Notes under the pieces: generated by a model
Told to the model about the DNA's origin: nothing
Seen by the model: the letters and a program-made list of their open reading frames with translations, nothing else
Databases searched by the model: none
Made by a program: the position numbers and the translations under genes
In this document: one piece after another, positions 42,715 through 52,999 of the stretch
Layout: each line of letters opens with the position of its first letter
Position numbering within the stretch: position 1 is the first letter of the stretch
Source of the DNA: an uncultured Prevotellaceae bacterium
GTDB lineage: Bacteria; Bacteroidota; Bacteroidia; Bacteroidales; Bacteroidaceae
NCBI GenBank assembly: GCA_902776195.1
Contig: CACYPF010000001.1
Span: 223,578 to 287,577 of the forward strand
Direction: 5' to 3'
Length of the DNA stretch: 64,000 bases

Positions 42715-44355
42715 TTACTTAGACGGAATATAGATCACACGAGCGTTGTCGAACTTGACATTGATCTTACCAGAAGGTGTTCCCTGGTTGAGGGACTGAA
42801 TGCGGAACTGGTTCAGACCAGTTGCCTTGATCTCCGCATAAGTCTTGCCCCAATAGCAGTCGAACGAGCTTAATGGCAGCACGTGGCGATACCACCGGCC
42901 TACGGGAGCCTCATTATTGATATCGGCAAGAACAGGACGTGCGAACGATGGTATCTGATTGTCGTAGTCTGCCCATGCGAAGCCGTTGTCATACTGGTTC
43001 TCTTTATCTCCGATAGGCTGGAACATATAGCGGACATAACCTGTGAAGGCGCCATTGTTATAGTCAGAGCCGTCGTTGTATACATTGATAGCGAAGTACA
43101 CCTCGTCCGCTGTTGCGGTATCAGGGATATTGTCTGAGAGTGGGAATGAGTTACCGTTCCAGTCCTTACGGAAGTAAACCATCGTACCCCACCACTGAGT
43201 ACCCTCTGACGGGATGTTCCAGTATGCATAGACACCATCGGCATCACCACCGTCAATGAACTGGGCATCTGGTCCCCAGCCATTATTGGTAGCATCGATG
43301 AAGTTTCCAGCATCATCCTTATTAAAGGTGGTCAGGATAGTTGAGTAGTCATAGAAGCGGTCGACAGAAACGGTACCACCAGGCGTGGTCACTGTCAGTT
43401 TAGCCTCGCTGCCAGCAGATGGTTTCTTAGCAAACGGAACCGTAATCTGAGTCTGTTCCTCGTTCACCTCAAACTCATCCTCAGTCAGGGTGACATCACC
43501 ATACTTGACGCTCTCCACCTGTACAAACTCAGTACCCTTGATAATCAGGTCCTCACCAATCTGCGGCATATCAGAAGAGATGCTGGTGATAGTAGGCTGA
43601 CCAGGTACCTTATAATAAGCGATATAGGTTGTACCTGCGGCACACTCCAGAACGATGACACCCGACTGATAGGGAACCTCTGGCATGGCAAACTTCAAGA
43701 TGGAAGTGGTCACATACGAGTTATTGGAGGCAAGATGATGATCCATCAGTACCGTCTCAATATTGCTGATAGCAACATGGTTACCACCAATCTCCTTACT
43801 CTCCGACTCAGCCAGTTCCTCAACGGTCACATCAGAGAAATAAGCATCCTCAATGTCCACCAGGTTCAGACCGTGCAGGATGATCTCATCACCAGTCACA
43901 CGGGGATATTCCGCCTGGATACGCTGCAACTGCGGACCGGGTGCCGTCACCTTAAACTCATAGGTAGCTACGCCACCGCGGGTCTCTACCCGGATCTCGT
44001 CAGGAACATCTTCGAAAGCGGAAAGCTTAAAGCCTTTCTCCTCTGTAGGAATAGAGACGATGATGCTATGATCAGTATTCATCGTGGTATTGAAGGTCAG
44101 TTCCTGATTATTGATGAACACCTTCAGGGCACCACCGAGGTTCTTACCCTCAATGGCTATCATAGTGCCGGGACCAGCCTTGGTGTAATATTCATCATAA
44201 CTGTAATTGAGTGTGTCAGAACTTAAGATCTTGACACCCGTGATCTCCGGTTGTCCGCCTGAGCTATTGCTATCGCTACAAGCCATGAAGCTGAACGATA
44301 TCACTCCCATCAGGAAGAGCACCAGGAGACTCTTGCTGTTTATTTTGTACTTCAT
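42715..44355 (-). CDS. IPT/TIG-domain surface glycan-binding lipoprotein
   Basis: 546 residues from the ATG at 44355 (MKYKINSKSLLVLFLMG); an ATG 11 codons upstream is less likely. The signal peptide ends in FMACSDSNSS, a lipobox with an acidic/serine export tail. Three IPT/TIG immunoglobulin-like repeats follow (PGTMIAIEGKNLGG, GDEIILHGLNLVD, GEDLIIKGTEF). The C-terminal ~200-residue beta-sandwich is rich in Trp/Tyr (GTQWWGTMVYFRKDW, VGRWYRHVLPLSSF), as expected for glycan binding. This is the architecture of SusE-position binding proteins. It lies between susD and the GH5 gene and should capture mannan at the surface. Confidence 0.87.
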   Translation of the reverse strand: MKYKINSKSLLVLFLMGVISFSFMACSDSNSSGGQPEITGVKILSSDTLNYSYDEYYTKAGPGTMIAIEGKNLGGALKVFINNQELTFNTTMNTDHSIIVSIPTEEKGFKLSAFEDVPDEIRVETRGGVATYEFKVTAPGPQLQRIQAEYPRVTGDEIILHGLNLVDIEDAYFSDVTVEELAESESKEIGGNHVAISNIETVLMDHHLASNNSYVTTSILKFAMPEVPYQSGVIVLECAAGTTYIAYYKVPGQPTITSISSDMPQIGEDLIIKGTEFVQVESVKYGDVTLTEDEFEVNEEQTQITVPFAKKPSAGSEAKLTVTTPGGTVSVDRFYDYSTILTTFNKDDAGNFIDATNNGWGPDAQFIDGGDADGVYAYWNIPSEGTQWWGTMVYFRKDWNGNSFPLSDNIPDTATADEVYFAINVYNDGSDYNNGAFTGYVRYMFQPIGDKENQYDNGFAWADYDNQIPSFARPVLADINNEAPVGRWYRHVLPLSSFDCYWGKTYAEIKATGLNQFRIQSLNQGTPSGKINVKFDNARVIYIPSK

Positions 44356-44395
44356 AAGAAATATCTGTTTAATAATGTTTCTGTACATACTTTAA

Positions 44396-46180
44396 TTATT
44401 CCTCACCAAAGTTGTATGGCTGCGGAGCCTCCTTCAGGTAGTGATTCTGAATCACGTCACTCTCAGGATAAGGCATGAAGACATTAGACTCGTTCAGGGT
44501 AATAGGCTGATAGTCAGCGCCCTTGGCAGTCAGCAATGTCTTACGCATAGCTACATACTCGTCATGCGTGAGTTTCCGCACCACGGTATTGTCATCAATA
44601 CTCGTACGCAGGCAGTCATTCCATAAGCAATATCCCTCCTCGGTGGTGAGATACCAGTTGTTGGTACCAGGGAAGACACCACGGTAGCTGAGAGTACCGT
44701 CTTCGTTCTTCAGCACACACCCCTCACGCATCTCCCAAGCACGATACTGCTGGTTGTTGAAGAAATCGAGCATGGTCTGTGGCTTCCAGCGATAATAGGT
44801 AGCCATGTCCCACCAGTTGAAGTACTCCATACAGAACTCGATACGGCGCTCACGGAGGATATCCATGAAGGTGATAGAGCTATAGGGGTCAACCTTAGCA
44901 CGGAGGCGGACAGCATTGAAGGCAGCAAGAGCCTCACCATCAGAAGTAGACTCAGCATTACCCAGGATAGCCTCAGCCTTCATCAGGTAAACATCAGCAA
45001 GACGCTGGATGTATGTGTTCAGTGGAGAAGCCATCTGAGCCAGTCCAGAAGGAGCGACATCCGCCTTGGTTCCAAGAACACCCTTCTTCAACTGCATCCA
45101 GTTATGGGCATAGGTATATCCGCCTTCGGCACCCTTGATATAGCTGTAATGCTCATTAGGTGTGAAGAAAGTAGCATCACGACGGATGGAATCCGCAGGA
45201 TCCTCGTTATACAGGTCTATCATATCCACTGAGGCATGCAGTGAGCCACCCCATACATTCACATCCGTCACCTCAGGGAATGCGAGGTCGGAATAAAGTG
45301 CATTCATGGCACCCCACTCACCAGTGTTAGGATCTGCCCAACGCATGGCAAGGATAGTCTCTGAGTTGTCGTTATGCTGTGCCTTGAAGAGGTCCTCATA
45401 ATTATCCATCAGACTATACTGACCACAGTTGATGACCTCATCGCAAAGTTCTACGACCTCAGCGAGGATAGAGGTGTTACGGTCATGGTCACCTTTAGTG
45501 GCATCATTCCAACCACTCTGTGCCAACAGTGCCTTGGCAAGGGCAGCCTTGGCAGCATACTTGGAAGGATGGAAGTCGGTGCCGGTCTCTGGCAGATACT
45601 CTGCCGCACGACGGAAGTCACGGACGATGAACTTCAGCACGTCAGCCTCCGGATTCAACGGCTGGATAGGATTGTCCACCATCGTCTGGTTATCCTCAAA
45701 CAGGATATTGGCACCCCAACCACGAAGCAGGTAGAAGTATGCCCATCCACGCATCAGGTAACACTCGCCGATGGCAGCATTCTTGGTTGTCTCACTGACA
45801 TCCTCGGAACAATATTTCTCCAAGTTATAGAGGGTGGCATTACTCATGGTCACCACATTATAAAGAGCTGACCAGGCAAGACCCATGTCCTCTGTCAGTG
45901 CCGTTACCTGGAAACGGGCGAACTCAGCACTTACGTAAGGGTTCCATGCGTCATTGGCACGATAAGAGCCCATACCCACAAGCGCACGACGGTTAAAGTC
46001 AAACCATGCACGGTTAAAGAGCGGCTCCGTTCCTTTCCTGACGGCTGCATCACTGCTATAGAATGTCTCAGCGGTGTAATTGCCCGTCGGTTTCTTGTCA
46101 AGGAAATCCTTACCGCAACTGGTCAGCATGGTAGAACCGCCGATCAGTGCACACATTATATATATTATATTCTTTTTCAT
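44396..46180 (-). CDS. susD: SusD/RagB-family glycan-binding lipoprotein
   Basis: 594 residues; lipobox LTSCGKDFLDKKP (Cys22), the usual SusD N-terminus. TPR-like helices include ECYLMRGWAYFYLLRGWG, the conserved RGxAYFxLL helix, and the C-terminal SusD domain shows LAAFNAVRLRAKVDPYS-type helix and DILRERRIEFCMEYFNWWDMATYYRWK. The protein forms the lid over its SusC partner and binds oligosaccharide at the outer surface. Located 17 nt after susC, as usual. Confidence 0.95.
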   Translation of the reverse strand: MKKNIIYIMCALIGGSTMLTSCGKDFLDKKPTGNYTAETFYSSDAAVRKGTEPLFNRAWFDFNRRALVGMGSYRANDAWNPYVSAEFARFQVTALTEDMGLAWSALYNVVTMSNATLYNLEKYCSEDVSETTKNAAIGECYLMRGWAYFYLLRGWGANILFEDNQTMVDNPIQPLNPEADVLKFIVRDFRRAAEYLPETGTDFHPSKYAAKAALAKALLAQSGWNDATKGDHDRNTSILAEVVELCDEVINCGQYSLMDNYEDLFKAQHNDNSETILAMRWADPNTGEWGAMNALYSDLAFPEVTDVNVWGGSLHASVDMIDLYNEDPADSIRRDATFFTPNEHYSYIKGAEGGYTYAHNWMQLKKGVLGTKADVAPSGLAQMASPLNTYIQRLADVYLMKAEAILGNAESTSDGEALAAFNAVRLRAKVDPYSSITFMDILRERRIEFCMEYFNWWDMATYYRWKPQTMLDFFNNQQYRAWEMREGCVLKNEDGTLSYRGVFPGTNNWYLTTEEGYCLWNDCLRTSIDDNTVVRKLTHDEYVAMRKTLLTAKGADYQPITLNESNVFMPYPESDVIQNHYLKEAPQPYNFGEE

Positions 46181-46197
46181 AGCGTTTTCTTCAATAT

Positions 46198-49100
46198 TTA
46201 GAATTTAACCTTCAGACCGAATGTATAGATGCGCTGAGAAGGATAACGGTAGTTATCAAGTCCCTGCAGAATCACACTCTGTCCCTGAGCACCGATTTCA
46301 GGATCGTAACCGTCATAACCACTGATGGTGAAGAGGTTCTGGATATTACCATATATCTGAACCCAGTCAAGTTTCAAAGGAGCCAGCCACTTCTTGGGAA
46401 GATTCCAAGCCAGTGACAAAGACTTCATGCGGAGGTAAGATCCATTCTCCACGAAACGGTCGCTGACACGGTTGTTGTCGTTCATGCTGGTACCTGCGGC
46501 ACTGATACGCTGTACACTTGCCGTGGATGCGTTAGACACATAGACATTCGTGATGTCGTTAGCAGAACCTTCCGGGTTATACAAACTAACACGGGCATAG
46601 TTGGCAACATCACTCATCTTGTTACCATAACCCTGCGTGTTGGTGTGCTCCATACGTACAATATTATAAATATCACCGCCTACACTTCCGTTAAGGAAGA
46701 AGCTCAGTTCGAAGTCACGCCATGTAATGGTATTGTTCAAACCAAAGGTGAAATCTGGATTAGGATCACCAATATAGGTTCTATCTGCTGATGTTATCTT
46801 TCCATCGCCATTGATGTCTTCAAAAATGTAGTCACCAACCCATATCCTGTTCTGTGCTATTTCATACATAGCACCGTTCTCACCTTCCTCAGCAGGACGA
46901 GCCACTGGGACGCGAGCACCAGTAGCATCAAGTAAGAACTCACCTTTTGCATTTTTCTGATAAAAGTCATCCTCGCAGGTAAACATACCGATAACCTTGT
47001 ATCCGTAGAAACGACCTACAGGACCTCCTACTTCTGATAACGTATAAGTATTGGTGCCTATCGAACCAGCAATCGTCGAACCATCGCTATTCAAACGGGT
47101 CAGTTTATTGCGGTTGATAGAGAGTGTAGCACCTGTACGCCACTGCCAGTCTTTATTAGAGATATTCACCGTATTCAGGGTGAACTCAACACCGGTATTA
47201 CGGATAGCACCGCTGTTCACCCAAGGAGCCGACATACCCATCCAGTCGTTATTGATAACGTATGAGGGGAGGGATGCCTGCATCAACAGGTTGTCAGTAT
47301 TCTTGTAATACCAGTCAACAATAAACTCAATACGGTTGTTCAGGAAAGAAAGGTCAAGACCAATGTTCCATGCCTTTGTACTTTCCCACTTCAAGTTAGC
47401 GTTGGGGAAATTACCAGGATAGTAACCGGTACCCCATGCGGTAGCAGTGTTAGCCATGGTAGCACCATAAGCATAAGAACCTGAACTCTGGTTACCCACA
47501 TGACCCCATCCGAGACGAAGTTTCATGTTGCTGAGCCATGAAGATGTTTTCTGCATGAAAGGCTCATTGCTGATACGCCAGGCAAGCGCAGCAGAGGGGA
47601 ACCAACCCCAACGGTTATTCTTACCAAATGAGGAAGAACCGTCGGTACGAAGTGTTGCCGTGAACAAGTAGCGGTCCAGCAGGTTATAGTTCAAACGTCC
47701 GAAGTAAGACTCAATACCCCACTCCGTTCCGTCATCACCATTATTGGTTGATGTGGAAGAGTCACCCACGTTCAGAGAGTGGATAGCATCAGAGATATAC
47801 CCTTTACGGGTACCGCTCAAAGACTCCCAGTTACCCCACTGTGACTCATGACCTAACATGACAGAGAAGTGGTGGTCGCTCTTGATGTCGAAGTTATAAG
47901 TAGCATACTGCTTGAATGTGCCATACTTGCTCATAGACTTCGTACGGGTAGAGTTTGACTCCACCATGATACTTCCATAGGTATACTCCGGTACGAAATA
48001 GTAGGTATTATTCCAACCTCTGCTTCCACCGTACTCTACACGGACATTCAAGCCCTTCAATGGAGTCAGACTGGCAAAGACATTATAGTCCAGCTGATAG
48101 TTGTCTGTCTTGTTCTCCTTCATATTCGCCTCGAAGATCGGGTTGCTGTAATAGGTAGCAAAATCATTCACCTCGGGAACGCCATACGATCCGTCTGGAT
48201 TACGGGGAGCCACATCAGGGAACTGGCTCAACGCGGTAGAGATCACATTACTCTCTGTGAACGTGATCACCTGCTTGGTGTTCGCAAAAGCGACATTCGT
48301 ACCAATCTGCAACCAGTCGGTGATATTGGTATCAAAATTACCACGGAAGCTGGCACGTTTGAAGCCTGAACCGATACCGACACCATCCTGATCCAGGTAA
48401 CCACCGGAGATAGAATAGTGCATATCCTTATTACCACCACTGACATTTACGGTATGGTTATGCATGAAGGCTGTCTGGAACAGCTCACTCTGCCAGTCAG
48501 TACCATTGGTCAGCAACTCAGGATGCTTATAGTCCTCACGGGTACCCCATCCCTGGATGGCAGCACGTACATTATAGAAATCCGCATACTGAGGGAGATT
48601 CATCACACTCAGTTTCTTGGGAATACTCTGCCAACCGAAATAGCCCTCATACTGAATCTTTGCCTTTCCTTCCTCACCACGCTTGGTAGTAATCAGAACG
48701 ACACCGTTAGAAGCACGGGAACCGTAGATTGCCGTAGCAGAGGCATCCTTCAACACCTCAATAGAAGTAATATCGGAAGGGTTGATGCTGCTCAACACTG
48801 AGCTGTTGCCACTGGTATTACCACTTACCTGGATACCGTCAATGACATACAGAGGCTCGTTACCACTCAGAGAGTTGATACCACGGATCTGTACGGAGAT
48901 ACCACCACCAGGAGCACCAGAGTTCTGGGTCACCTGTACACCGGCGATACGACCCTGCATGGCCTGCTCAAGAGAAGTGTTGACACCCTGCTTGATTGCC
49001 TTCTCGTCAATACTGGATACAGAACCGGTCAGGTCGGAGCGCTTCATTGTACCGTAACCAACGACAACGACTTGCTCCAGCATGTTGACATCCTCGGCAA

Positions 49101-49413
49101 TCTGGATGTCTAACTTGCCTGCTCCAGACACTTTGACCGATTTGGTCTGATAACCTACATACGAGACTTCGATGGTAGCACCCTGCCGCACCGACATCTT
49201 GTAATTACCCATGGCATCGGTAATAGTACCACCTGTGGAACCCTTTACCTTCACCGTAGCACCAATGACCTCCTCACCAGTGTTGGCGTCGGTCACTGTT
49301 CCTGAAATATTCACATTCTGTGCCAAGGCACCTAATGGGAACATCATCAAGAAGAGAACTATGCATCTGATTTTCGCAAATACACAGTTTGCAGATTTGA
49401 ATGTTTTGTTCAT
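46198..49413 (-). CDS. susC: SusC/RagA-family TonB-dependent transporter
   Basis: 1071 residues. After the signal peptide (to ALAQ) comes a carboxypeptidase-regulatory-like beta domain (NISGTVTDANTGEEVIGATVKVKG), then the TonB box region (EQVVVVGYGTMKRSDLTGS), the plug with SLEQAMQGRIAGVQVTQNSGAPG and IRGINSLSGNEPLYVIDGI, and a 22-strand barrel ending in a Phe (YTFGLKVKF). It imports glycan fragments with SusD. First gene of the block; a -7 box (TATTTTTG, complement of 49489-49496) lies about 75 nt upstream with no matching -33, as expected for an activator-dependent promoter. Confidence 0.96.
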   Translation of the reverse strand: MNKTFKSANCVFAKIRCIVLFLMMFPLGALAQNVNISGTVTDANTGEEVIGATVKVKGSTGGTITDAMGNYKMSVRQGATIEVSYVGYQTKSVKVSGAGKLDIQIAEDVNMLEQVVVVGYGTMKRSDLTGSVSSIDEKAIKQGVNTSLEQAMQGRIAGVQVTQNSGAPGGGISVQIRGINSLSGNEPLYVIDGIQVSGNTSGNSSVLSSINPSDITSIEVLKDASATAIYGSRASNGVVLITTKRGEEGKAKIQYEGYFGWQSIPKKLSVMNLPQYADFYNVRAAIQGWGTREDYKHPELLTNGTDWQSELFQTAFMHNHTVNVSGGNKDMHYSISGGYLDQDGVGIGSGFKRASFRGNFDTNITDWLQIGTNVAFANTKQVITFTESNVISTALSQFPDVAPRNPDGSYGVPEVNDFATYYSNPIFEANMKENKTDNYQLDYNVFASLTPLKGLNVRVEYGGSRGWNNTYYFVPEYTYGSIMVESNSTRTKSMSKYGTFKQYATYNFDIKSDHHFSVMLGHESQWGNWESLSGTRKGYISDAIHSLNVGDSSTSTNNGDDGTEWGIESYFGRLNYNLLDRYLFTATLRTDGSSSFGKNNRWGWFPSAALAWRISNEPFMQKTSSWLSNMKLRLGWGHVGNQSSGSYAYGATMANTATAWGTGYYPGNFPNANLKWESTKAWNIGLDLSFLNNRIEFIVDWYYKNTDNLLMQASLPSYVINNDWMGMSAPWVNSGAIRNTGVEFTLNTVNISNKDWQWRTGATLSINRNKLTRLNSDGSTIAGSIGTNTYTLSEVGGPVGRFYGYKVIGMFTCEDDFYQKNAKGEFLLDATGARVPVARPAEEGENGAMYEIAQNRIWVGDYIFEDINGDGKITSADRTYIGDPNPDFTFGLNNTITWRDFELSFFLNGSVGGDIYNIVRMEHTNTQGYGNKMSDVANYARVSLYNPEGSANDITNVYVSNASTASVQRISAAGTSMNDNNRVSDRFVENGSYLRMKSLSLAWNLPKKWLAPLKLDWVQIYGNIQNLFTISGYDGYDPEIGAQGQSVILQGLDNYRYPSQRIYTFGLKVKF

Positions 49414-49592
49414 AAAATGATTATTAAATTAGTAGTATTTTAATCAGCTATAGCCATCGCCAGCACGTAGCAACGACATTTCAAGATGCAAAAATAAGCA
49501 AAAAATAGTTACTACGAAAGAAAATGTGAATAAAAATTACCCACAAAAACAAAAGTATCATATTTCAGCAACAAAATATCATCCCCGGACTC

Positions 49593-50489
49593 CTACTGGT
49601 GATATTTCACCAACCCCTCCATCGGAGCGGACAGAATGGTACCGAGGAAAAATCCCTCTTGTTCTGCCGCCTCCCTCAACTCATCTTGGAAATGGAAGGC
49701 GATGCTTCCTACCGCATGGACAGGCAGGTCACGACGCTGGTACTGTATGAGATTATGTTGGAAGAACGTGCGGAAATTGGAAACGACCAAGTCCCGTAAA
49801 GGCTCATAGTCAAGATGCTCATGGATAAATGAAGCCGTAGAGGCAAGGAAACGGTTGGCAAGCGGTTCCCTATATACCTTATTTATAATAGAGGGGAGTG
49901 TCATCTTGGTCTCTGCCAGATAGGTGTCACGGATACTGGCAAACTGAGTGTTCTTAAAGATAGCATTCATGAATAACCGACCTAATACCGCACCACTACC
50001 CTCATCACCTAAGACATAACCAAGTGCGGGGGTGTTTTGTGCGATTTTCTCACCATCGAACAAACAAGAGTTAGCACCTGTGCCAAGTATACAGGCGATA
50101 CCCTCATCATGACCGCACAGTGCTCGTGCTGCCGCCATTAAGTCGCTATACACCTCCACTGTTTTTGGAGAAAACACCTCATCGAGCATCTGTTTCATCA
50201 TCGGCACATGGGCTGGCGTGCAACCACTGCCATAGAAAAACACTTGGATGTTCGACAATAGAGGACTTTCAAGAATTTTCGAATTAACCAGCTGGGCACG
50301 TGAGAAGGTAGAGAGCTGTGGCATCAGTTCCTGCGCCAGTATCTGCCGGATCTCAGCGGGCGACTGATGAACAGGAGTGATTCCCTGCGTTTTAAAAGAC
50401 ACCACTACCACATCCTCATTACGTAAACCTGTATCATGAAGGAGCGTCCAGTCCGTTTTGGTACTTCCGCTGTCAGCAATCAATTTCAT
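49593..50489 (-). CDS. BadF/BadG/BcrA/BcrD-type ATPase, probable amino-sugar kinase
   Basis: 298 residues. ASKHA-fold motifs are LIADSGSTKTDW (phosphate 1), CILGTGANSCLFDG (phosphate 2), LGDEGSGAVLGRLFM and VHAVGSIAFHF (adenosine). The combination is that of the BadF family branch related to N-acetylglucosamine kinases, and GDEGSG is the sugar-kinase variant. The substrate is not decided by sequence; glucosamine derivatives or hexoses are likely. It is monocistronic, divergent from the MscS-type channel and downstream-facing toward susC, with a -7 box (TATCTTTG, complement of 50516-50523) about 27 nt upstream. Confidence 0.85.
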   Translation of the reverse strand: MKLIADSGSTKTDWTLLHDTGLRNEDVVVVSFKTQGITPVHQSPAEIRQILAQELMPQLSTFSRAQLVNSKILESPLLSNIQVFFYGSGCTPAHVPMMKQMLDEVFSPKTVEVYSDLMAAARALCGHDEGIACILGTGANSCLFDGEKIAQNTPALGYVLGDEGSGAVLGRLFMNAIFKNTQFASIRDTYLAETKMTLPSIINKVYREPLANRFLASTASFIHEHLDYEPLRDLVVSNFRTFFQHNLIQYQRRDLPVHAVGSIAFHFQDELREAAEQEGFFLGTILSAPMEGLVKYHQ

Positions 50490-50567
50490 AGCCGTTTCTT
50501 TTTCTAAATTTGTTGCAAAGATACAAAAATATTAAGAACGAACAACTGAGAATTGAGAATTATTTCC

Positions 50568-50575
50568 TACCTTTG
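50568..50575 (+). promoter_or_regulatory. -7 box of the MscS-type channel gene
   Basis: TACCTTTG matches TAnnTTTG, 19 nt before the ATG at 50595. The -33 region is not clear. It supports the ATG at 50595 over the TTG at 50553 as start, since the latter is upstream of the box. Confidence 0.55.
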
Positions 50576-50594
50576 CACGAAATTACGCAAAAAC

Positions 50595-52919
50595 ATGAAG
50601 AAAATATTCTTTTTACTCATCATATTCTTCGCGGGAGTCTTTGACGCCCATGCCGTCCTGAAGGAGAAAGACCTCCCACAAACCCTGCAAATACTACGGA
50701 CAGAACTGACCACTTTCCACCGGGAGCTTTCCCAGATGCTGGAGATGAACAAAAAGCAGAGCGAGAAAGTCCGGGAGCAGTTGATGTCCACGATGAAGTT
50801 GTCGAATCAGAACTCGCTCATGCTCTACTCACAGAAGCAAGAATATGTTTTCGACCTGACTTACGCCTGCCATGAGGCGACAGAGCAATACTACACCTTC
50901 CAACGACAAAGAGCCCCTTTCAAGAACTTCCTGAACAAGGCAGATGCGGAAATCGCACGTTATGACTCACTGATCAATTCACTGAAGGTGATGCCCGTCC
51001 AGACACTTGACGAACAGTCAAAGATTGACAGGAACGTTTGTCTTACCCTTGCCACCAACATCCGCAACTCGATGGAAGAGAACCGTGCCACCATGCAGGA
51101 TTACATCCATTATTACAATATGACGGAAGAGCGGTTGTCCTATCTTAACGACTATGCGCAGAAACGCTATAACGACATACAGACGAGTATCTTTAAGAAT
51201 GGTGGCGACAGTTACTTTACCATCCTCAAAGACTGGAACAGACAATGGCAGATGATGAAAAGGACAGTGGCAAAGAAATACAAGCCAAACGCCTATTCGC
51301 AATGGGACAGCCGCTGGATATTCGGTCTGTTCATCACCATTATCATATATGCTATCATCGCCTCTCTGCTGAATTTCTCCATTATACGCTATATCGTACC
51401 CAAACGATTCCGCACGGAGGAGTTCATGAAAAAGCGGACCTGTATCACACTAGCCACGACCACCATCACCTTTGCCATTATCTTAGGTATCGCCCTTGCC
51501 CTTGCAAAACAGAACTTCATTATTATGGCAAGTAACCTGCTGGTGAATTTCGCCTGGCTGATGGGTGTCATCCTGATATCGCTTTTACTCCGCGTCAAAG
51601 GAGACCAGATCAAAAGCGCTTTCCGTATCTACACCCCGTTGATGGCAATCAGTTTCCTGGTCATCGCCTTCCGTATCATCCTGATACCTAATGAATTGGT
51701 CAACATGTTATTCCCACCGGTTCTATTCCTTTGTACCATCTGGCAATGGAGTGTCATTGCACGGCACAACCAGAACATCCCACGGTCAGACATCTTCTAC
51801 AGCTACGTCTCACTGATCGTATTCATCGCATCTGTCATCAGCTCATGGTCAGGTTACACGTTGATGGCTGTACAGATGCTGATATGGTGGACGATGCAAC
51901 TGACCTGTATCCTGACCATCACCTGTGCACTGCAATACATGAAGCTATATGGCATTAAGCACAAGATGGCAGACAAGCCTATCACCAAGACTTGGGCTTA
52001 CGACTTGTTCTATCAGGTATTGCTTCCCGTAGCGGGTGTCGTCTCTGTCATGATCAGTATTTACTGGGCTGCGGATGTCTTTAACCTCAGCGATCTGTGC
52101 TGGAAGATTTTCAATACCAACTTCGTCAACCTGAAAAACCTGAAACTGAGCATCGTCTCACTTGCCATCGTTGTCAGCCTGTGGTTCTTCTTTGCCTATA
52201 TCAGCAAGACCATCTTGCAACTGATGCGGATGCACTACCAGATAGCCGACCCGACCACTGCTGCCAGCAAGGAGGTGATGGGCAGAAATGTAATTCAGGT
52301 CATCATCTGGGGCACCTGGTTCTTGATTACGATGGGTATTCTGAACATTTCCCTCGCATGGCTGATGGTGGTTACCGGAGGCTTGTCGACTGGTATTGGT
52401 TTCGCCTCGAAGGACATCATCGAGAACATCTACTATGGTATCACCCTGATGGCTGGACGCATCAAAGTAGGCGACTGGATCCAGGTGGACGGCACTATGG
52501 GTAAGGTGACTAAGATCAGCTATACCTCAACGGTCGTCGAGTCACTGTATGGTGAGGTCATCACTTTCCAGAACTCTCAGTTATTTACCAAGAATTATAA
52601 GAACCTGACTCGCAACCACGGCTACGTCCTTGCCGTTATCCACTATGGCGTTGCCTATGGCAGCAATCTCCAACAAGTCATTGAACTCGTTGACGGTGCT
52701 GTCAACCAGATGAAACACAAGTGGATAGACAAATCGAAGAAGGCGAAGTCGGTTATTGGAGAGCTTGCTGACTCAAGCGTTAATCTGAAGATGTTCGTTT
52801 GGGCAGACGCTCCAAAACAGTCTTATGTCATCAGTGACGTGCTGAATACTATTTACAACACACTAAACCAAAACGGCATCGAAATCCCATTCCCTCAACA
52901 GGACGTACACATCAAATGA
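50595..52919 (+). CDS. Large MscS-family mechanosensitive channel
   Basis: 774 residues from the ATG at 50595 (MKKIFFLLIIFFAGVFDAHA, signal peptide). A ~230-residue periplasmic region of helices, including coiled-coil-like segments (LQILRTELTTFHRELSQMLEMNKKQ), precedes about ten membrane helices. The last helix and the beta domain are the MscS core: GGLSTGIGFASKDIIENIYYGITLMAGRIKVGDWIQVDGTMGKVTKISYTSTVV. The C-terminal domain continues for ~110 residues. The layout is similar to the large MscK/YjeP-like channels that release solutes on hypo-osmotic shock. Own promoter; the next gene (kdsA) has its own too. Confidence 0.88.
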   Translation: MKKIFFLLIIFFAGVFDAHAVLKEKDLPQTLQILRTELTTFHRELSQMLEMNKKQSEKVREQLMSTMKLSNQNSLMLYSQKQEYVFDLTYACHEATEQYYTFQRQRAPFKNFLNKADAEIARYDSLINSLKVMPVQTLDEQSKIDRNVCLTLATNIRNSMEENRATMQDYIHYYNMTEERLSYLNDYAQKRYNDIQTSIFKNGGDSYFTILKDWNRQWQMMKRTVAKKYKPNAYSQWDSRWIFGLFITIIIYAIIASLLNFSIIRYIVPKRFRTEEFMKKRTCITLATTTITFAIILGIALALAKQNFIIMASNLLVNFAWLMGVILISLLLRVKGDQIKSAFRIYTPLMAISFLVIAFRIILIPNELVNMLFPPVLFLCTIWQWSVIARHNQNIPRSDIFYSYVSLIVFIASVISSWSGYTLMAVQMLIWWTMQLTCILTITCALQYMKLYGIKHKMADKPITKTWAYDLFYQVLLPVAGVVSVMISIYWAADVFNLSDLCWKIFNTNFVNLKNLKLSIVSLAIVVSLWFFFAYISKTILQLMRMHYQIADPTTAASKEVMGRNVIQVIIWGTWFLITMGILNISLAWLMVVTGGLSTGIGFASKDIIENIYYGITLMAGRIKVGDWIQVDGTMGKVTKISYTSTVVESLYGEVITFQNSQLFTKNYKNLTRNHGYVLAVIHYGVAYGSNLQQVIELVDGAVNQMKHKWIDKSKKAKSVIGELADSSVNLKMFVWADAPKQSYVISDVLNTIYNTLNQNGIEIPFPQQDVHIK

Positions 52920-52984
52920 AATAAAATTTCATTATGATATGTAAAATAATTCTGAATTGATACGATTATTTTCAGAATAATCGC

Positions 52985-52992
52985 TATCTTTG
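52985..52992 (+). promoter_or_regulatory. -7 box of the kdsA operon
   Basis: TATCTTTG matches TAnnTTTG. Transcription should begin near 52997-52999, just before the ATG at 53000, so translation is either near-leaderless from 53000 or starts at the in-frame ATG at 53015. Confidence 0.6.
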
Positions 52993-52999
52993 CAAGGAA

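Noticed and set aside
49414-49592. Extra gene between susC and the BadF-type kinase
   Set aside because: The 179-bp gap holds the susC promoter region and no credible frame.
50553-50594. Longer N-terminus for the MscS-type channel
   Set aside because: It needs a TTG start located upstream of the -7 box at 50568-50575, and would hide the signal peptide that begins at the ATG at 50595.
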